DNA of 64,000 nucleotides from NCED01 sp035493955 (GTDB lineage: Bacteria > Pseudomonadota > Alphaproteobacteria > Caulobacterales > Caulobacteraceae): positions 1 through 64,000 of the forward strand of contig DATJHI010000008.1 in the NCBI GenBank assembly GCA_035493955.1, in the 5' to 3' direction. The notes under the pieces were generated by a model. That model saw nothing but the letters and a program-made list of their open reading frames with translations. It did no database searches and had not been told where the DNA came from. Positions 24,213 to 35,922 of this stretch are shown here, one piece after another. Positions within the stretch are counted from its first letter, which is position 1. The number at the start of each line of letters is the position of its first letter. Position numbers and translations under genes: made by a program.

Positions 24213-26140
24213 GCCGACCTTGCGGCCACGTCGGGCGGCGAGGCCTCGGCGGTCAGGGCGGCGATCGCCTCCTCCAACGACAGCACCGACTGGCGTTCCG
24301 CCCCGAGCCGACGCAAGGCCAGCCGTCGGCCTTCCGCCTCCTGGCGGCCCACCACCGCGATCACCGGCACCTTGGCCAGGCTGTGCTCGCGGATCTTGTA
24401 GTTGATCTTCTCGTTGCGCAGGTCGGTCTCGACCCTCAGGCCCGCCGCCCGCAGGGCCGCAGCCGCCTCCTCCGCATAGCCGTCCGCGTCCGACGTAATC
24501 GTCGCCACCACCACCTGGGTCGGGGCGAGCCACAGGGGGAAGGCCCCGCCGAAGTTCTCGATCAGTATGCCGAGGAACCGCTCGAAGGTGCCCAGGATCG
24601 CCCGGTGCAACATCACGGGGCGCTGCTTGGAGCCGTCCTCGGCCACATATTCGGCGTCCAGGCGCTCGGGCAGGACGAAATCGAGCTGCAGGGTTCCGCA
24701 CTGCCAGGTGCGCCCGATGGCGTCCTTCAGGTGGAACTCGAGCTTGGGACCGTAGAAGGCGCCCTCGCCGGGCAGTTTCTCCACCTCGACTCCGGCGGCC
24801 TTGGCGGCGCGCTCCAGCTTGGCCTCGGCCAGGTCCCAGGTCTGGTCCGTGCCGGCGCGCAGTTCGGGGCGCAGGGCCAGCTTGACGCTGTGCAGCTCGA
24901 CCCCGAGGTCCTGATAGACCGTGTGCAGGAGCTCGACGAAGCGGGTCGTCTCGCTCTCGATCTGGTCCTCCCGGCAGAAGATGTGGGCGTCGTCCTGGAC
25001 GAAGCTGCGCACCCGCAGGATGCCGTGCAGCCCCCCGGACGGCTCGTAGCGGTGGCAGGCGCCGAACTCGGCCATACGCAGCGGCAGGTCGCGGTAGGAC
25101 TTCTGGCCGAAGTTGAAGATCTGCACGTGGCCGGGGCAGTTCATCGGCTTGACGGCCAGGGTCTCCCCTTCCTCCGTCTCGCAGGTGAACATGGCGTGGC
25201 CGAACTTTTCCCAGTGGCCGGACTTCTCCCACAGGGACTTGTCGAGCACCTGGGGCGTCTTGACCTCGGCGTAGCCGCCGGCCTCCAGCCGCCGGCGGAT
25301 ATAGGCCTCCAGCGTCCGGTACAGGGTCCAGCCCTTGGGGTGCCAGAACACCATGCCCTTGCCCTCTTCCTGGATGTGGAAGAGGTCCATGGCCTTGCCC
25401 ACCTTGCGGTGGTCGCGCTTCTCCGCCTCCTCGATCCGCTTGAGGTAGGCGTCGAGGTCGGCCTCGCTTTGCCAGGCGGTCCCGTAGATGCGTTGAAGCT
25501 GGGCGTTGCGGTGGTCGCCGCGCCAGTAGGCGCCGGCCAGCTTGGTCAGTTTGAAGGCCTTGCCGACGAATTTGGTCGAGGGCAGGTGGGGCCCCAGACA
25601 CAGGTCCTTCCACGCGCCCTGCCGGTAGACGCTGATCTCCTCGCTCTCGGGCAGGTCGCGGATGATCTCGGCCTTGTAGGCCTCGCCGATCCCTTCGAAG
25701 TGGGCGATGGCCTCGTCGCGGCTCCAGACCTCGCGGCGGATCGGCTCGTCCCGGTCCACGATCTGGCGCATCCGCGCTTCGATCTTCTCCAGGTCCTCCA
25801 AGTGGAAGGGCTCGTCGCGGGCGAAGTCGTAATAGAAGCCGTCCTCGATCGCCGGGCCGATGGTCACCTGGGTTCCGGGGAACAGCTCCTGCACCGCCTC
25901 GGCCATGACGTGGCTGGCGTCATGGCGCAGGGTGTCGAGCACCGCCGGGTCGTCGCGGGTCAGGATCTGCAGCTCGCCCGAGCCCGGCAGGGGCCGCTCC
26001 AGGTCGAACAGGGCGCCGTCGAAGCGGGCCAGGGCCGCCTTCTTGGCCAGGGACATGGAGAGGGACGCAGCCACGTCCCTTGCGCTCGTCCCCTCGGGGA
26101 ACTCGCGGACGGCGCCGTCGGGAAAGCGGAGTTGGATCAT
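24209..26140 (-). CDS. thrS: Threonyl-tRNA synthetase, 643 aa
   Basis: Class II aminoacyl-tRNA synthetase. It has an N-terminal TGS domain (MIQLRFPDGAVREFPEGTSA), an editing domain (DASHVMAEAVQELFPG with its zinc-like HxxxH), and a catalytic core with zinc ligands in MNCPGH, DDAHIF and MLHRAI, motif 2 FGACHRYEPSGGLHG and motif 3 GTFERFLGILIENFGG. A C-terminal anticodon-binding domain follows. Length and architecture are standard. It lies in an overlapping run between yidD and a glycosyltransferase. Confidence 0.97.
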   Translation of the reverse strand: MIQLRFPDGAVREFPEGTSARDVAASLSMSLAKKAALARFDGALFDLERPLPGSGELQILTRDDPAVLDTLRHDASHVMAEAVQELFPGTQVTIGPAIEDGFYYDFARDEPFHLEDLEKIEARMRQIVDRDEPIRREVWSRDEAIAHFEGIGEAYKAEIIRDLPESEEISVYRQGAWKDLCLGPHLPSTKFVGKAFKLTKLAGAYWRGDHRNAQLQRIYGTAWQSEADLDAYLKRIEEAEKRDHRKVGKAMDLFHIQEEGKGMVFWHPKGWTLYRTLEAYIRRRLEAGGYAEVKTPQVLDKSLWEKSGHWEKFGHAMFTCETEEGETLAVKPMNCPGHVQIFNFGQKSYRDLPLRMAEFGACHRYEPSGGLHGILRVRSFVQDDAHIFCREDQIESETTRFVELLHTVYQDLGVELHSVKLALRPELRAGTDQTWDLAEAKLERAAKAAGVEVEKLPGEGAFYGPKLEFHLKDAIGRTWQCGTLQLDFVLPERLDAEYVAEDGSKQRPVMLHRAILGTFERFLGILIENFGGAFPLWLAPTQVVVATITSDADGYAEEAAAALRAAGLRVETDLRNEKINYKIREHSLAKVPVIAVVGRQEAEGRRLALRRLGAERQSVLSLEEAIAALTAEASPPDVAARSA

Positions 26141-26146
26141 GGTCTC

Positions 26147-26428
26147 TTACGCATCTTTCGCGGGCGGCGGCGGATCGTAACCCGCGCCGCCCCAGGGGTG
26201 GCACCGGCACAGTCGGCGGGCGGCGAGCCAGCTTCCGCGCCAGGGGCCGTGGGCGATCAGGGCCTGAGCCGCATACTCCGAACAGGTCGGGGTGAACCGG
26301 CAACGGGGCCCGATCAGGGGCGAAACCGTCAGCTTGTAGGCGCGCAACACGCCCCTGACGCTCGATTGGTAGAGTTGCATGCCGGCGCGGTCGGAGGCGG
26401 GGTCAGCCCGCTTTATGGCGTCCGCCAA
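26147..26428 (-). CDS. yidD: Membrane protein insertion efficiency factor YidD, 93 aa
   Basis: Small protein with the family signature YKLTVSPLIGPRCRFTPTCSEYAAQALIAHG and RLCRCHPWGGAGYDPPP. It has an amphipathic N-terminal helix thought to sit on the inner membrane next to YidC. It usually lies beside rpmH-rnpA-yidC; here it is six bases before thrS and six bases after a NifU-like gene, an arrangement seen in other alphaproteobacteria. Confidence 0.95.
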   Translation of the reverse strand: MADAIKRADPASDRAGMQLYQSSVRGVLRAYKLTVSPLIGPRCRFTPTCSEYAAQALIAHGPWRGSWLAARRLCRCHPWGGAGYDPPPPAKDA

Positions 26429-26434
26429 GGCGGA

Positions 26435-26896
26435 TCAAGCCGCGCCGACGCGGCTAGTTCGCTTATCCGGTCCGGCCAGGGCCTGGCGCACGGCGTCGGC
26501 CGCCGCCTCGAAGGCGAGCATCGTCGAGGTGTGGCGGGCGGGGTAGTCCTTCACCGGCTGGAGCACGACGAGATCCGAGAAACGCCCCTCGGGCGGGGGC
26601 CCGCCGCTCTTTAGCATGGCGCGCAAGGCGTCGCGAGCCGCCTCGATCTCGGCCAGGTCCGCGCCCATCACCTTGTCGCCCAGGACAGCCGCGGCTGCCT
26701 GGCCCAGGGCGCAGGCCTTCACCTCCTGGGCGAAGTCGACCACCCGGCCGTCGTCCAGGGCCACGTCGACGACGATGCGGCTGCCGCACAGCTTGGACAC
26801 CCGCTCGGCCGAGCCTTCCGGCGCGGCCAGGCGGCCGGCGTGGGGCATGTTGGCGGCCAGGCCCAGGATCTTGGCGCTGTAGAGGTCGTCGATCAT
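26435..26896 (-). CDS. NifU_N/IscU-like iron-sulfur scaffold protein with one ligand missing, 153 aa
   Basis: NifU N-terminal-domain fold: C37 in KLCGSRI and C62 in VKACALGQAAA align with the first two cluster cysteines of IscU/SufU. The third position, expected in the RxxC segment before the last helix, is serine (S124 in YPARHTSTMLAFEA). Either it assembles clusters with another ligand or it has another role. The ATG overlaps the SRPBCC gene stop by four bases. The start MIDDLYSAKI fits the family. Confidence 0.82.
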   Translation of the reverse strand: MIDDLYSAKILGLAANMPHAGRLAAPEGSAERVSKLCGSRIVVDVALDDGRVVDFAQEVKACALGQAAAAVLGDKVMGADLAEIEAARDALRAMLKSGGPPPEGRFSDLVVLQPVKDYPARHTSTMLAFEAAADAVRQALAGPDKRTSRVGAA

Positions 26897-27426
26897 CGCT
26901 TGCCGCCGCCGCGGAGCGACATCTGCATCATCGCGCTGCGCTGTTTGACGGGAGCGGGCGGAGGCGGCGGGGGCACGGGTTCGTCCGGCACGCCGTCCCA
27001 GGTGGATTCCGCCCGCGCCTTGGCCGCTTCGCACAGGGCGGCGAAACCGTGCCTGAGCGTGGGGCGGACGCGCTTGCCGATCAGCTCGCCCAGCGCGCCC
27101 TGATAGAGTTCGCCGGCCGAAAGGATGCAGCCCCGCTCGGTCAGGGCTTCGATCTCGATATAGCCGAGGCTGCGGGCGAAAGGGGCGATGGAGCGGGCCC
27201 AGACGATCTGGGCGTTGGGCACCCAGTCGACGATCCTGACCTCGTGGCCCTCGCTCTTGCCGTCCAGTTCCCGCCGGAGGGTCAAGAGGGCCCCGATGGA
27301 CAGACGGCCCTCCGCCTCCGGGAACAGAGGATTCCACGTCCCCCACCCTTGCAGGTCGGAAACCACCGCCCAGAGGGCGGAGGCGGGAGCGGCGACGCCG
27401 ACACGATGCTGGACGCGAAAAGCCAT
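26893..27426 (-). CDS. SRPBCC-family protein, 177 aa
   Basis: START/Bet v1-like lipid- or ligand-binding fold: VGVAAPASALWAVVSDLQGWGTWNPLFPEAEG at the N-terminus and a long C-terminal helix (LRHGFAALCEAAKARAEST). A proline-rich tail (PVPPPPPPAP) and a basic end follow. It is the first gene of a run with the NifU-like gene, yidD, thrS and a glycosyltransferase. The ligand is unknown. Confidence 0.82.
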   Translation of the reverse strand: MAFRVQHRVGVAAPASALWAVVSDLQGWGTWNPLFPEAEGRLSIGALLTLRRELDGKSEGHEVRIVDWVPNAQIVWARSIAPFARSLGYIEIEALTERGCILSAGELYQGALGELIGKRVRPTLRHGFAALCEAAKARAESTWDGVPDEPVPPPPPPAPVKQRSAMMQMSLRGGGKR

Positions 27427-27487
27427 GGGTGAAGATTAGGAATTACAGCGGTCCACCGCTAGGCCCCATGCGCCTCGCGGCGGAGGG

Positions 27488-28909
27488 TCAATCCTTGAAC
27501 CGCCAGGTCGCGGTTCCGTCGGGGCCGTCCATCACCTCGACCTTCAGCTCGGTCAATTCCGCCCGGGCCTTGTCGGCAGCGGCCCAGTCCTTGGCCCGGC
27601 GGGCCTCGCCGCGGGCGGCGACCAAGGCGCCGATGCGGGCCTTCAGCGGCGCGTCGTCCCCCTGGAACCAGGCGTCCGGCTCGCTTTCCAGGAACCCGAG
27701 CACGGCGGCCGAGGCGCGCAAGGCGATGCGGGCGGCGGAGGCGCCGGCCTTGTCCTTGGCGATCAGGCGCTGGCGCAGCTCGTCGGCCAGACGGAACAGT
27801 TCAGCCATGGCCTCGGGGGTGTTCAGGTCGTTGTTCAGGGCCTGTTCGAAGGCCTTGCTGGGCTCGCCCGCCAGCCCGTCGGCCAGGATCGAAGGGTCGG
27901 TATAGCCGGCCAGTTCGCGGTCGGCGTCGCCCAGCACCCGGTAGAGACGGTTCAGGTTGTCCCGCGACTGCTCGATCAGCGCCCCCGTCCAGTCCAGCGG
28001 CGCCCGGTAGTGGGCGGACAGCAGGGCCCAGCGGATCGCCTCCCCAGGAACCTGCTTCACCAGCTCGTGGACCAGGAGCACGTTGCCGACGCTCTTGGAC
28101 ATCTTCTCGGCCTCGATGGTCAGAAAGCCGTTGTGCATCCAATAGCGGGCGTATTCGGCGCCATGGTTGGCGCAGACGCCCTGGGCGATCTCGTTCTCGT
28201 GGTGGGGGAAGATCAGGTCGTGGCCGCCCCCGTGGATGTCGATGGGCAGGCCGAGGGTCTTTTCGATCATGGCCGAGCACTCGATGTGCCAGCCGGGCCG
28301 GCCCGGTCCCCAGGGGCTGTCCCACACCGGCTCGCCCGGCTTGGACGGCTTCCACAGCACGAAGTCGGCGGCGTTCTTCTTGTAGGGCGCGACCTCGACC
28401 CGGGCGCCGGCGATCATGTCGTCGAGGCTGCGCCCCGAGAGCTTGCCGTAATCGGCGAAGGCGGTGGTGTCGAACAGCACGTGGCCTTCCGCCGGATAGG
28501 CGGCCCCGGCGTCCACCAGCCGGCCGATCTGGTCGACCATCTCGGCGATGTAGGCGGTGGCGTGGGGCTCAAGCGTCGGCGGGACGACCCCGAGGGAGGC
28601 CATGTCCTGGTTGTAGATGGCGGCGAACTTGTCGGTGATGGTGGAGATCGGCACGCCCTGGTCGATGGCGGCCTGGTTTATCTTGTCGTCCACGTCGGTG
28701 ACGTTGCGGGCGTAGATCACCGCCTTCTCGCCATAAGCCCGCCGCAGCACCCGGAACAGCACGTCGAACACCACCGCCGGACGGGCGTTGCCGATGTGGG
28801 CGTAGTTGTAGACCGTCGGCCCGCAGACGTAGAGCGTCACCCGCTTGGGGTCGCGCGGCTCGAACGGGCGCTTCTTACGGGCATAGGTGTCGTGCAGGGA
28901 AAGGACCAT
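27488..28909 (-). CDS. cysS: Cysteinyl-tRNA synthetase, 473 aa
   Basis: Class I aminoacyl-tRNA synthetase. HIGH motif in YAHIGNARP, KMSKS in EKMSKSVGN, a zinc-site cysteine in CGPTVYN and another in WHIECSAM with the H-E-N cluster of IFPHHENEIAQ. Full length with a C-terminal DALR helical domain. A -10-like GCTATAGAC ends eight bases upstream of the ATG, so the mRNA may be leaderless. Confidence 0.97.
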   Translation of the reverse strand: MVLSLHDTYARKKRPFEPRDPKRVTLYVCGPTVYNYAHIGNARPAVVFDVLFRVLRRAYGEKAVIYARNVTDVDDKINQAAIDQGVPISTITDKFAAIYNQDMASLGVVPPTLEPHATAYIAEMVDQIGRLVDAGAAYPAEGHVLFDTTAFADYGKLSGRSLDDMIAGARVEVAPYKKNAADFVLWKPSKPGEPVWDSPWGPGRPGWHIECSAMIEKTLGLPIDIHGGGHDLIFPHHENEIAQGVCANHGAEYARYWMHNGFLTIEAEKMSKSVGNVLLVHELVKQVPGEAIRWALLSAHYRAPLDWTGALIEQSRDNLNRLYRVLGDADRELAGYTDPSILADGLAGEPSKAFEQALNNDLNTPEAMAELFRLADELRQRLIAKDKAGASAARIALRASAAVLGFLESEPDAWFQGDDAPLKARIGALVAARGEARRAKDWAAADKARAELTELKVEVMDGPDGTATWRFKD

Positions 28910-28916
28910 CGGGCCG

Positions 28917-28925
28917 GTCTATAGC
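28917..28925 (-). promoter_or_regulatory. Candidate -10 element for leaderless cysS mRNA
   Basis: GCTATAGAC on the minus strand resembles the Caulobacter housekeeping -10 (GCTANAWC). Its position would put the transcription start at or next to the A of the cysS ATG. The -35 region is weak. Confidence 0.35.
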
Positions 28926-28974
28926 GCCCTTGGTGAATTTTGCACTGATTGTGCTCCAGCGAGCCTGAGGCCGG

Positions 28975-29640
28975 TCATCCCAGGGCGTTGCGCACCCCGG
29001 CCGCCATGGCGAAAGGGGTCAGACCGACCGCCGCCAGGCAATAGGCGAGCAGCAGCACCAGGCCGGGGCGCCAGTCGAGGCCGCTGGCCAGGGCGTCGAT
29101 GGCGCCTGCCCCGAACACCACCGAAGGGACGAACAGGGGCAGGACGATCACCGCGATCAGCACCCCGCCTCGTTTGGCCCCCAAGGCCAGGGCCGCGCCG
29201 GCCCCGCCGACGAAGGCAAACCCCAGGCCGGCCAACAGGGAACTGGCGAAGATCATGGGCGCGAACCGCGGCTCGGCCCCCAGGGCCACCGCGATCACCG
29301 GCGCCAGCAGAGCCAGGGGCGCGCCTGTGGCCAGCCACTGGGCCAGGCATTTGACCGCCGCCACCGCCTCCAGAGGCGCGTCGCCGAGGGTGAGCAGATC
29401 GAGCGCCCCATCCTCGTAGTCGCGCTCGAACAGGCGTTCCAACGACAGGAGGCTGGCCAGGGCCAGGGTGGCGAAAGCCGCCCCCGTGGCCAGGGAAGCC
29501 AGGCGCTGCGGCTCGGGGCTCGACGCCAGGGGCAGGAGGGTCGCCACCCCCGCGTAGAAGGCGCAGGCGAACAGGGGCCCGCCGCCACGGCCCCAGGCCA
29601 GGGCGAGTTCGCGCCGGAGCAGGCTGGCCAGGGCGCTCAT
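28975..29640 (-). CDS. ccmB: Heme exporter protein CcmB, 221 aa
   Basis: Six-helix inner-membrane component of the CcmABCD complex in cytochrome c maturation. Family marks are LLRRELALAWGRGGG, LLSLERLFERDYEDGALDLL and LAQWLATGAPLALLAP. It starts at 29640 and overlaps the ccmA stop by four bases. ccmC and the later ccm genes are not in the window. Confidence 0.93.
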   Translation of the reverse strand: MSALASLLRRELALAWGRGGGPLFACAFYAGVATLLPLASSPEPQRLASLATGAAFATLALASLLSLERLFERDYEDGALDLLTLGDAPLEAVAAVKCLAQWLATGAPLALLAPVIAVALGAEPRFAPMIFASSLLAGLGFAFVGGAGAALALGAKRGGVLIAVIVLPLFVPSVVFGAGAIDALASGLDWRPGLVLLLAYCLAAVGLTPFAMAAGVRNALG

Positions 29641-30257
29641 GCCGCCTCCCCGATCACGGCCGCGCGGGCGGGGATCGGCAGGGGATCGTGCACCGCCGCC
29701 AGGATCAGGCCCCCGCCGGAAAGGTGCTCGGCCATCAGCCCGCCGAACCGCGCCCGCCGGGCCGCGTCGAGGGGCGCCAGGGGTTCGTCCAGCAGCCACA
29801 GGGAGCGAGGACTGGCCGCGAGCCGGGCCAGGGCCAGCCGCCGCCTCTGCCCCGCCGACAGCCGGCGGACCTCCAGATCCAGCAGCGGGGCCAGTTCGAA
29901 AGCCTCGACGGCCCGCTCCAGCCCGCCTGCGGCCGGGCCCATCCAGGCCGACCAGAAACTCAGTTCCTCCCACGCGGTGCGGGTGGTCTTCAGCCCATCG
30001 TGATGGCCGAGCAGGTGCAGACCTGCCGAACGGGCGTCTTCGGCTTCCACTGCCCCGGCCGCGCCCTGGAACCGCACGATCCCGGCCAGGGGTCGGATCA
30101 GGCCGGCGACGGCGCGCAGGAGGCTGGTCTTGCCCGCCCCGTTGGCGCCGGTCAGGGCGACGGCCTCCCCCGCGCGCAAGGTCAGGTCGAAGTCCGCGAA
30201 CAGCCGCCGGCCGCCCCGTTCGACCGCCAGGGATTCGATGACCAGGCCCGTGATCAT
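29637..30257 (-). CDS. ccmA: Cytochrome c biogenesis heme-transport ATPase CcmA, 206 aa
   Basis: Short ABC ATPase driving CcmABCD release of holo-CcmE. Walker A TGANGAGKTS, signature LSAGQRRRLALARL and Walker B LWLLDEPLAPLD are intact. The length is typical of CcmA, and translational overlap with ccmB confirms the assignment. It diverges from acnA; the 213-base gap between them shows no gene. Confidence 0.94.
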   Translation of the reverse strand: MITGLVIESLAVERGGRRLFADFDLTLRAGEAVALTGANGAGKTSLLRAVAGLIRPLAGIVRFQGAAGAVEAEDARSAGLHLLGHHDGLKTTRTAWEELSFWSAWMGPAAGGLERAVEAFELAPLLDLEVRRLSAGQRRRLALARLAASPRSLWLLDEPLAPLDAARRARFGGLMAEHLSGGGLILAAVHDPLPIPARAAVIGEAA

Positions 30258-30470
30258 GGCGCGCCGACCAGGCTTCGCCGCCTTGAGTCAATCGGCGTGT
30301 GGACGCCGCTGCCGCCGAGGGCTAAGAGGCGAATCGCCGTGCGGAGCTTACGCGGCGCGGGGTCGGACGCTGTGGGTCCGGCTGTTCCGCGCGCGACCCC
30401 GCCCCCTGTTTCAGGGCCAGCTTCCTTCCAGGGAGTGTTTCGGGCGGCTTTGAACAGGAGAGAAGCTTCC

Positions 30471-33188
<2,718 letters not shown>

Positions 33189-33208
33189 ACCGGAGCTGTG
33201 ACCGGGCT

Positions 33209-33233
33209 GAGGGTAGGCGATGCGCCTACCCTC
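33209..33233 (+). terminator. acnA terminator hairpin
   Basis: Perfect 11-bp stem GAGGGTAGGCG/CGCCTACCCTC with a three-base loop, 21 bases after the acnA stop. There is no strong U-run, so its termination strength is uncertain. Confidence 0.6.
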
Positions 33234-33281
33234 ACGCATTGGTGAGAAGCCCCCGCCGGACGACAACGCCTATGGTGGGGG

Positions 33282-34049
33282 ATGGAGTTCGACGGGGGAG
33301 TAGGCCTGAAACCCTTGCGCGTCGCGATCCGGCCAGCCTCGCTTTGCCTGGCCCTGGCCGCCCTGTTGCTCGCCACCGTCGCCGACGCCGCGTCGCGTCC
33401 GCGGCGGGCCGCCGTGCGCCCGGTGGTGGTGGAGCTGTTCACCGCCCAGGGCTGCGCCTCCTGTCCCCAGGCCAACAGGGCCCTGGCCGAGATCGCTGAA
33501 CGCAAGGGCGTGATCGCCCTCACCTATTCGGTCGACTACTGGGACTACCTGGGCTGGCGCGACACCTTCGCCATGCCTGAATTCACCAGCCGACAGCGCG
33601 CCTATGTCGGCCGGATGAAGCTGAAGGAAATCTACACCCCCGAGGCCGTGGTCGGCGGTCGGCGCGAGGCGCCGGCGGTGGACCAGGACAAGGTCGAGGC
33701 CATGCTCGACGCCGACGCCAAGACGCGGCAGGCGTCGCCGGCGCTGGCTTTCGTCAGCGGAGGCTCGAAAGTGGCGGTGGGAGCCGGCGCGGTTCCCCGC
33801 GGCGGGGCCGAGGTCTGGCTGGTGCTCTACGACCCCGTCCGCCGCGACGTACGGGTCAAGACCGGGGAAAATGCGGGCAAAACGGTCACCCACGTCAATG
33901 TGGTGCGGGGGCTGACGCGGCTGGGAGCCTGGAATGGGCGCGCCCGGGTCTATCAGGTTCCCGACGATCCGGCCGCCTCGACCTGGAAAGCGGTGGCGAT
34001 CCTGCAGGGCAGGAGCGGCGGCCCCATCCTGGCGGCGGCGCGGAACTGA
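33282..34049 (+). CDS. DUF1223 secreted thioredoxin-like protein, 255 aa
   Basis: An N-terminal signal peptide (hydrophobic stretch about residues 18-36) is followed by VVVELFTAQGCASCPQAN, with a CxxC in the position of a thioredoxin active site, and YSVDYWDYLGWRDTFA, the hallmark of DUF1223. Biochemical function is unknown; a periplasmic redox role is suggested by the CASC motif. It is monocistronic, between the acnA hairpin and a strong terminator. Confidence 0.85.
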   Translation: MEFDGGVGLKPLRVAIRPASLCLALAALLLATVADAASRPRRAAVRPVVVELFTAQGCASCPQANRALAEIAERKGVIALTYSVDYWDYLGWRDTFAMPEFTSRQRAYVGRMKLKEIYTPEAVVGGRREAPAVDQDKVEAMLDADAKTRQASPALAFVSGGSKVAVGAGAVPRGGAEVWLVLYDPVRRDVRVKTGENAGKTVTHVNVVRGLTRLGAWNGRARVYQVPDDPAASTWKAVAILQGRSGGPILAAARN

Positions 34050-34072
34050 GTTTTCTGGGGATGGAAAAGCAA

Positions 34073-34119
34073 GAAGCCCGCGTGGAAGAGGGGGGTAGAC
34101 CACGCGGGCTTCAAGTTTT
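34073..34119 (+). terminator. Intrinsic terminator after the DUF1223 gene
   Basis: Perfect 13-bp stem GAAGCCCGCGTGG/CCACGCGGGCTTC with a 14-base loop, then AAGTTTTG. The remaining gap up to 34345 holds a GACCGACCGACCG tandem and no gene. Confidence 0.85.
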
Positions 34120-34345
34120 GCAGTCTTAAGCGTCGGCCGACCAGGTCCCCGATCCCGGGGGGGCTGGGGGGGCTGTTCAGGATCCGGAACCGAAGTCTCC
34201 CGACCGACCGACCGTCTCCTTATCGACGGCCGATCAGGCGCGTCCGAGACCGAAACAAGGCCATTTCGTGACTCTTCACGTCCGTCCAGCAACAGGGGGA
34301 TGCCGGGGGCTCGCAATTGGCGCGAAGCATCCTAAGCTCCGCGGG

Positions 34346-34690
34346 ATGAGTTTCGACGGGTCGCCAAACCCCGAATCGCCACCGCGGTCCGCCACCGTGT
34401 TCTTCGAGCGTCCCGAGCTCGACCGGCTGTTGCGCCTGTACGGACGCATGGTCGCCGCGGGCGAGTGGCGCGACTACGCCATCGATGGCCTGAGCGAATC
34501 GGCGGTGTTCTCGGTTTACCGTCGGACGTCGGAACAACCGCTCTATCGGATCGAGAAACGTCCCGCCCTCGCACGTCGCCAGGGCGCCTGGGCGGTGATC
34601 GGCCAGGGCGGCCTGGTCCTGCGCCGCGCCCATGAGCTGGACCAGGTGCTTAAGCTGTTCGAAAGTCGCCGCTTCAGGGTGGTGGAGTAG
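34346..34690 (+). CDS. DUF2794 conserved alphaproteobacterial protein, 114 aa
   Basis: Small cytoplasmic protein with the conserved core FFERPELDRLLRLYGRMV and AGEWRDYAIDGLSESAVFSV, then LYRIEKRPALARRQGAWAVI, as in DUF2794. No function is known for the family. I start it at MSFDGSP (34346); the longer frame has no family similarity. It is convergent with the protease-like gene, leaving nine bases between them. Confidence 0.85.
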   Translation: MSFDGSPNPESPPRSATVFFERPELDRLLRLYGRMVAAGEWRDYAIDGLSESAVFSVYRRTSEQPLYRIEKRPALARRQGAWAVIGQGGLVLRRAHELDQVLKLFESRRFRVVE

Positions 34691-34699
34691 AGGCGGCGC

Positions 34700-35863
34700 T
34701 TAAAGAAGCTCCTCCAGCACCAGCTTCACCGGGAAGCGGCTTCCGTCCCGCTCGGCGTCGAACTCCAGGGTGGCGCCGGGCCCTTCGCTGAGGAACCAGT
34801 CGAAGCGGGCCAGGTCGCGGCGATTGGCGATGTCCGGCAGCGTATCCCCCGACTTCAGGCCCGCGCGAGCGGCGGGCCCGTCGGGGTCCACGGTCTGGGC
34901 CTCGGCCCTGCCCGGCCGGACGAACCGGACCTCGAAACCGGCCCGGTTGTAGCGGAATGGGTCTGCGACGGCGGCGTTGGGCTTGATCCAGACGGCCTTG
35001 CCCACGGGATCGGTGGCCAGGGTGAAGCGACGCAGGATGTCCATGCCGATCACGCCGTCCCCCCCGTCGCCGGGCGGGTTGAACGGATCGGTGAGGTGGA
35101 CGACCGGCCGCTCGAAGCGGATGGAGCCTAGCTGCAGGACGCCGGCCCGGACCAGCCGGAGGTTGAAGGCGGTCATGATCCCCTGCCCCTCGCCTGGGGC
35201 CCATTTCTTGTAGCGGTCCCACAGCTGGTTCCTGCCGACATATTCTCCGCTGAGCAGGACCGAGCCGGCCCCGCCGGTGTCGATCAGCAGATTGAGCGGA
35301 CGCCCGTCCAGCCGCACCGCCACCACCAGCCGGCCGTCGGCGGGCCTGCCCGGCGTCTGGACCAGAGCCAGACGGGTGAAGCCGGTCCGGTCGGGAACGG
35401 CCGCGCCATAGATGCGGAATTCACCGGCGGCGAAGTCGATTTCGCTGTTGGTCCCGGTGAACAGGGTCCCGGGGAGCACTCCGTCGAAACCGACCCCGAA
35501 CTGGCCGGCTGCGAAGGTGACCGCGCCGCGCTGGCGCAGGGCGCCAGCCACCACGACCCGGCTCGAGACATATGTCTCCACCGTGCGCTCGGCGGTAGCG
35601 CCCTGGAGCTGGACGTCGTCCACCCGCATCAATTGCAGGCGCTTGGCCAGGTCCGGGTCGATCACCGCGACGCTCGCCCCGGTGTCGATCAGGAATCGGA
35701 ACGGACCCAGACCTTCGATGAGCACTTCGGTCCAGGGCTGGTTGGCGGTGACTTCGAACCGCCCGATCAGGGGACCGGCGGAGGCGACAGGGTCCTGCGC
35801 CAAGGCCGGAGCGGCGAGCCCCAGTGCGGGCAGGCTGGCCATCAGGCTCCTGCGGGAGATCAT
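34700..35863 (-). CDS. Tandem retropepsin-like aspartyl protease with C-terminal PDZ domain, 387 aa
   Basis: A Tat-like leader (MISRRSLMASLPALGLAAPALA) precedes two retropepsin-type half-domains, each with an intact active-site triad: FLIDTGASV (D60) and LLIDTGGAG (D195). A PDZ domain follows (about residues 310-387: VDPDGPAARAGLKSGDTL). Retropepsins normally dimerise; here both halves are in one chain, as in pepsin. It is probably periplasmic. The substrate is unknown, and related bacterial proteins are poorly studied. Confidence 0.85.
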   Translation of the reverse strand: MISRRSLMASLPALGLAAPALAQDPVASAGPLIGRFEVTANQPWTEVLIEGLGPFRFLIDTGASVAVIDPDLAKRLQLMRVDDVQLQGATAERTVETYVSSRVVVAGALRQRGAVTFAAGQFGVGFDGVLPGTLFTGTNSEIDFAAGEFRIYGAAVPDRTGFTRLALVQTPGRPADGRLVVAVRLDGRPLNLLIDTGGAGSVLLSGEYVGRNQLWDRYKKWAPGEGQGIMTAFNLRLVRAGVLQLGSIRFERPVVHLTDPFNPPGDGGDGVIGMDILRRFTLATDPVGKAVWIKPNAAVADPFRYNRAGFEVRFVRPGRAEAQTVDPDGPAARAGLKSGDTLPDIANRRDLARFDWFLSEGPGATLEFDAERDGSRFPVKLVLEELL

Positions 35864-35922
35864 CGGCGCATCTCCGAAGCGATCCTCGTTCGATCCTTAA
35901 CCTGGGGAATTGGCTGGGCAAG

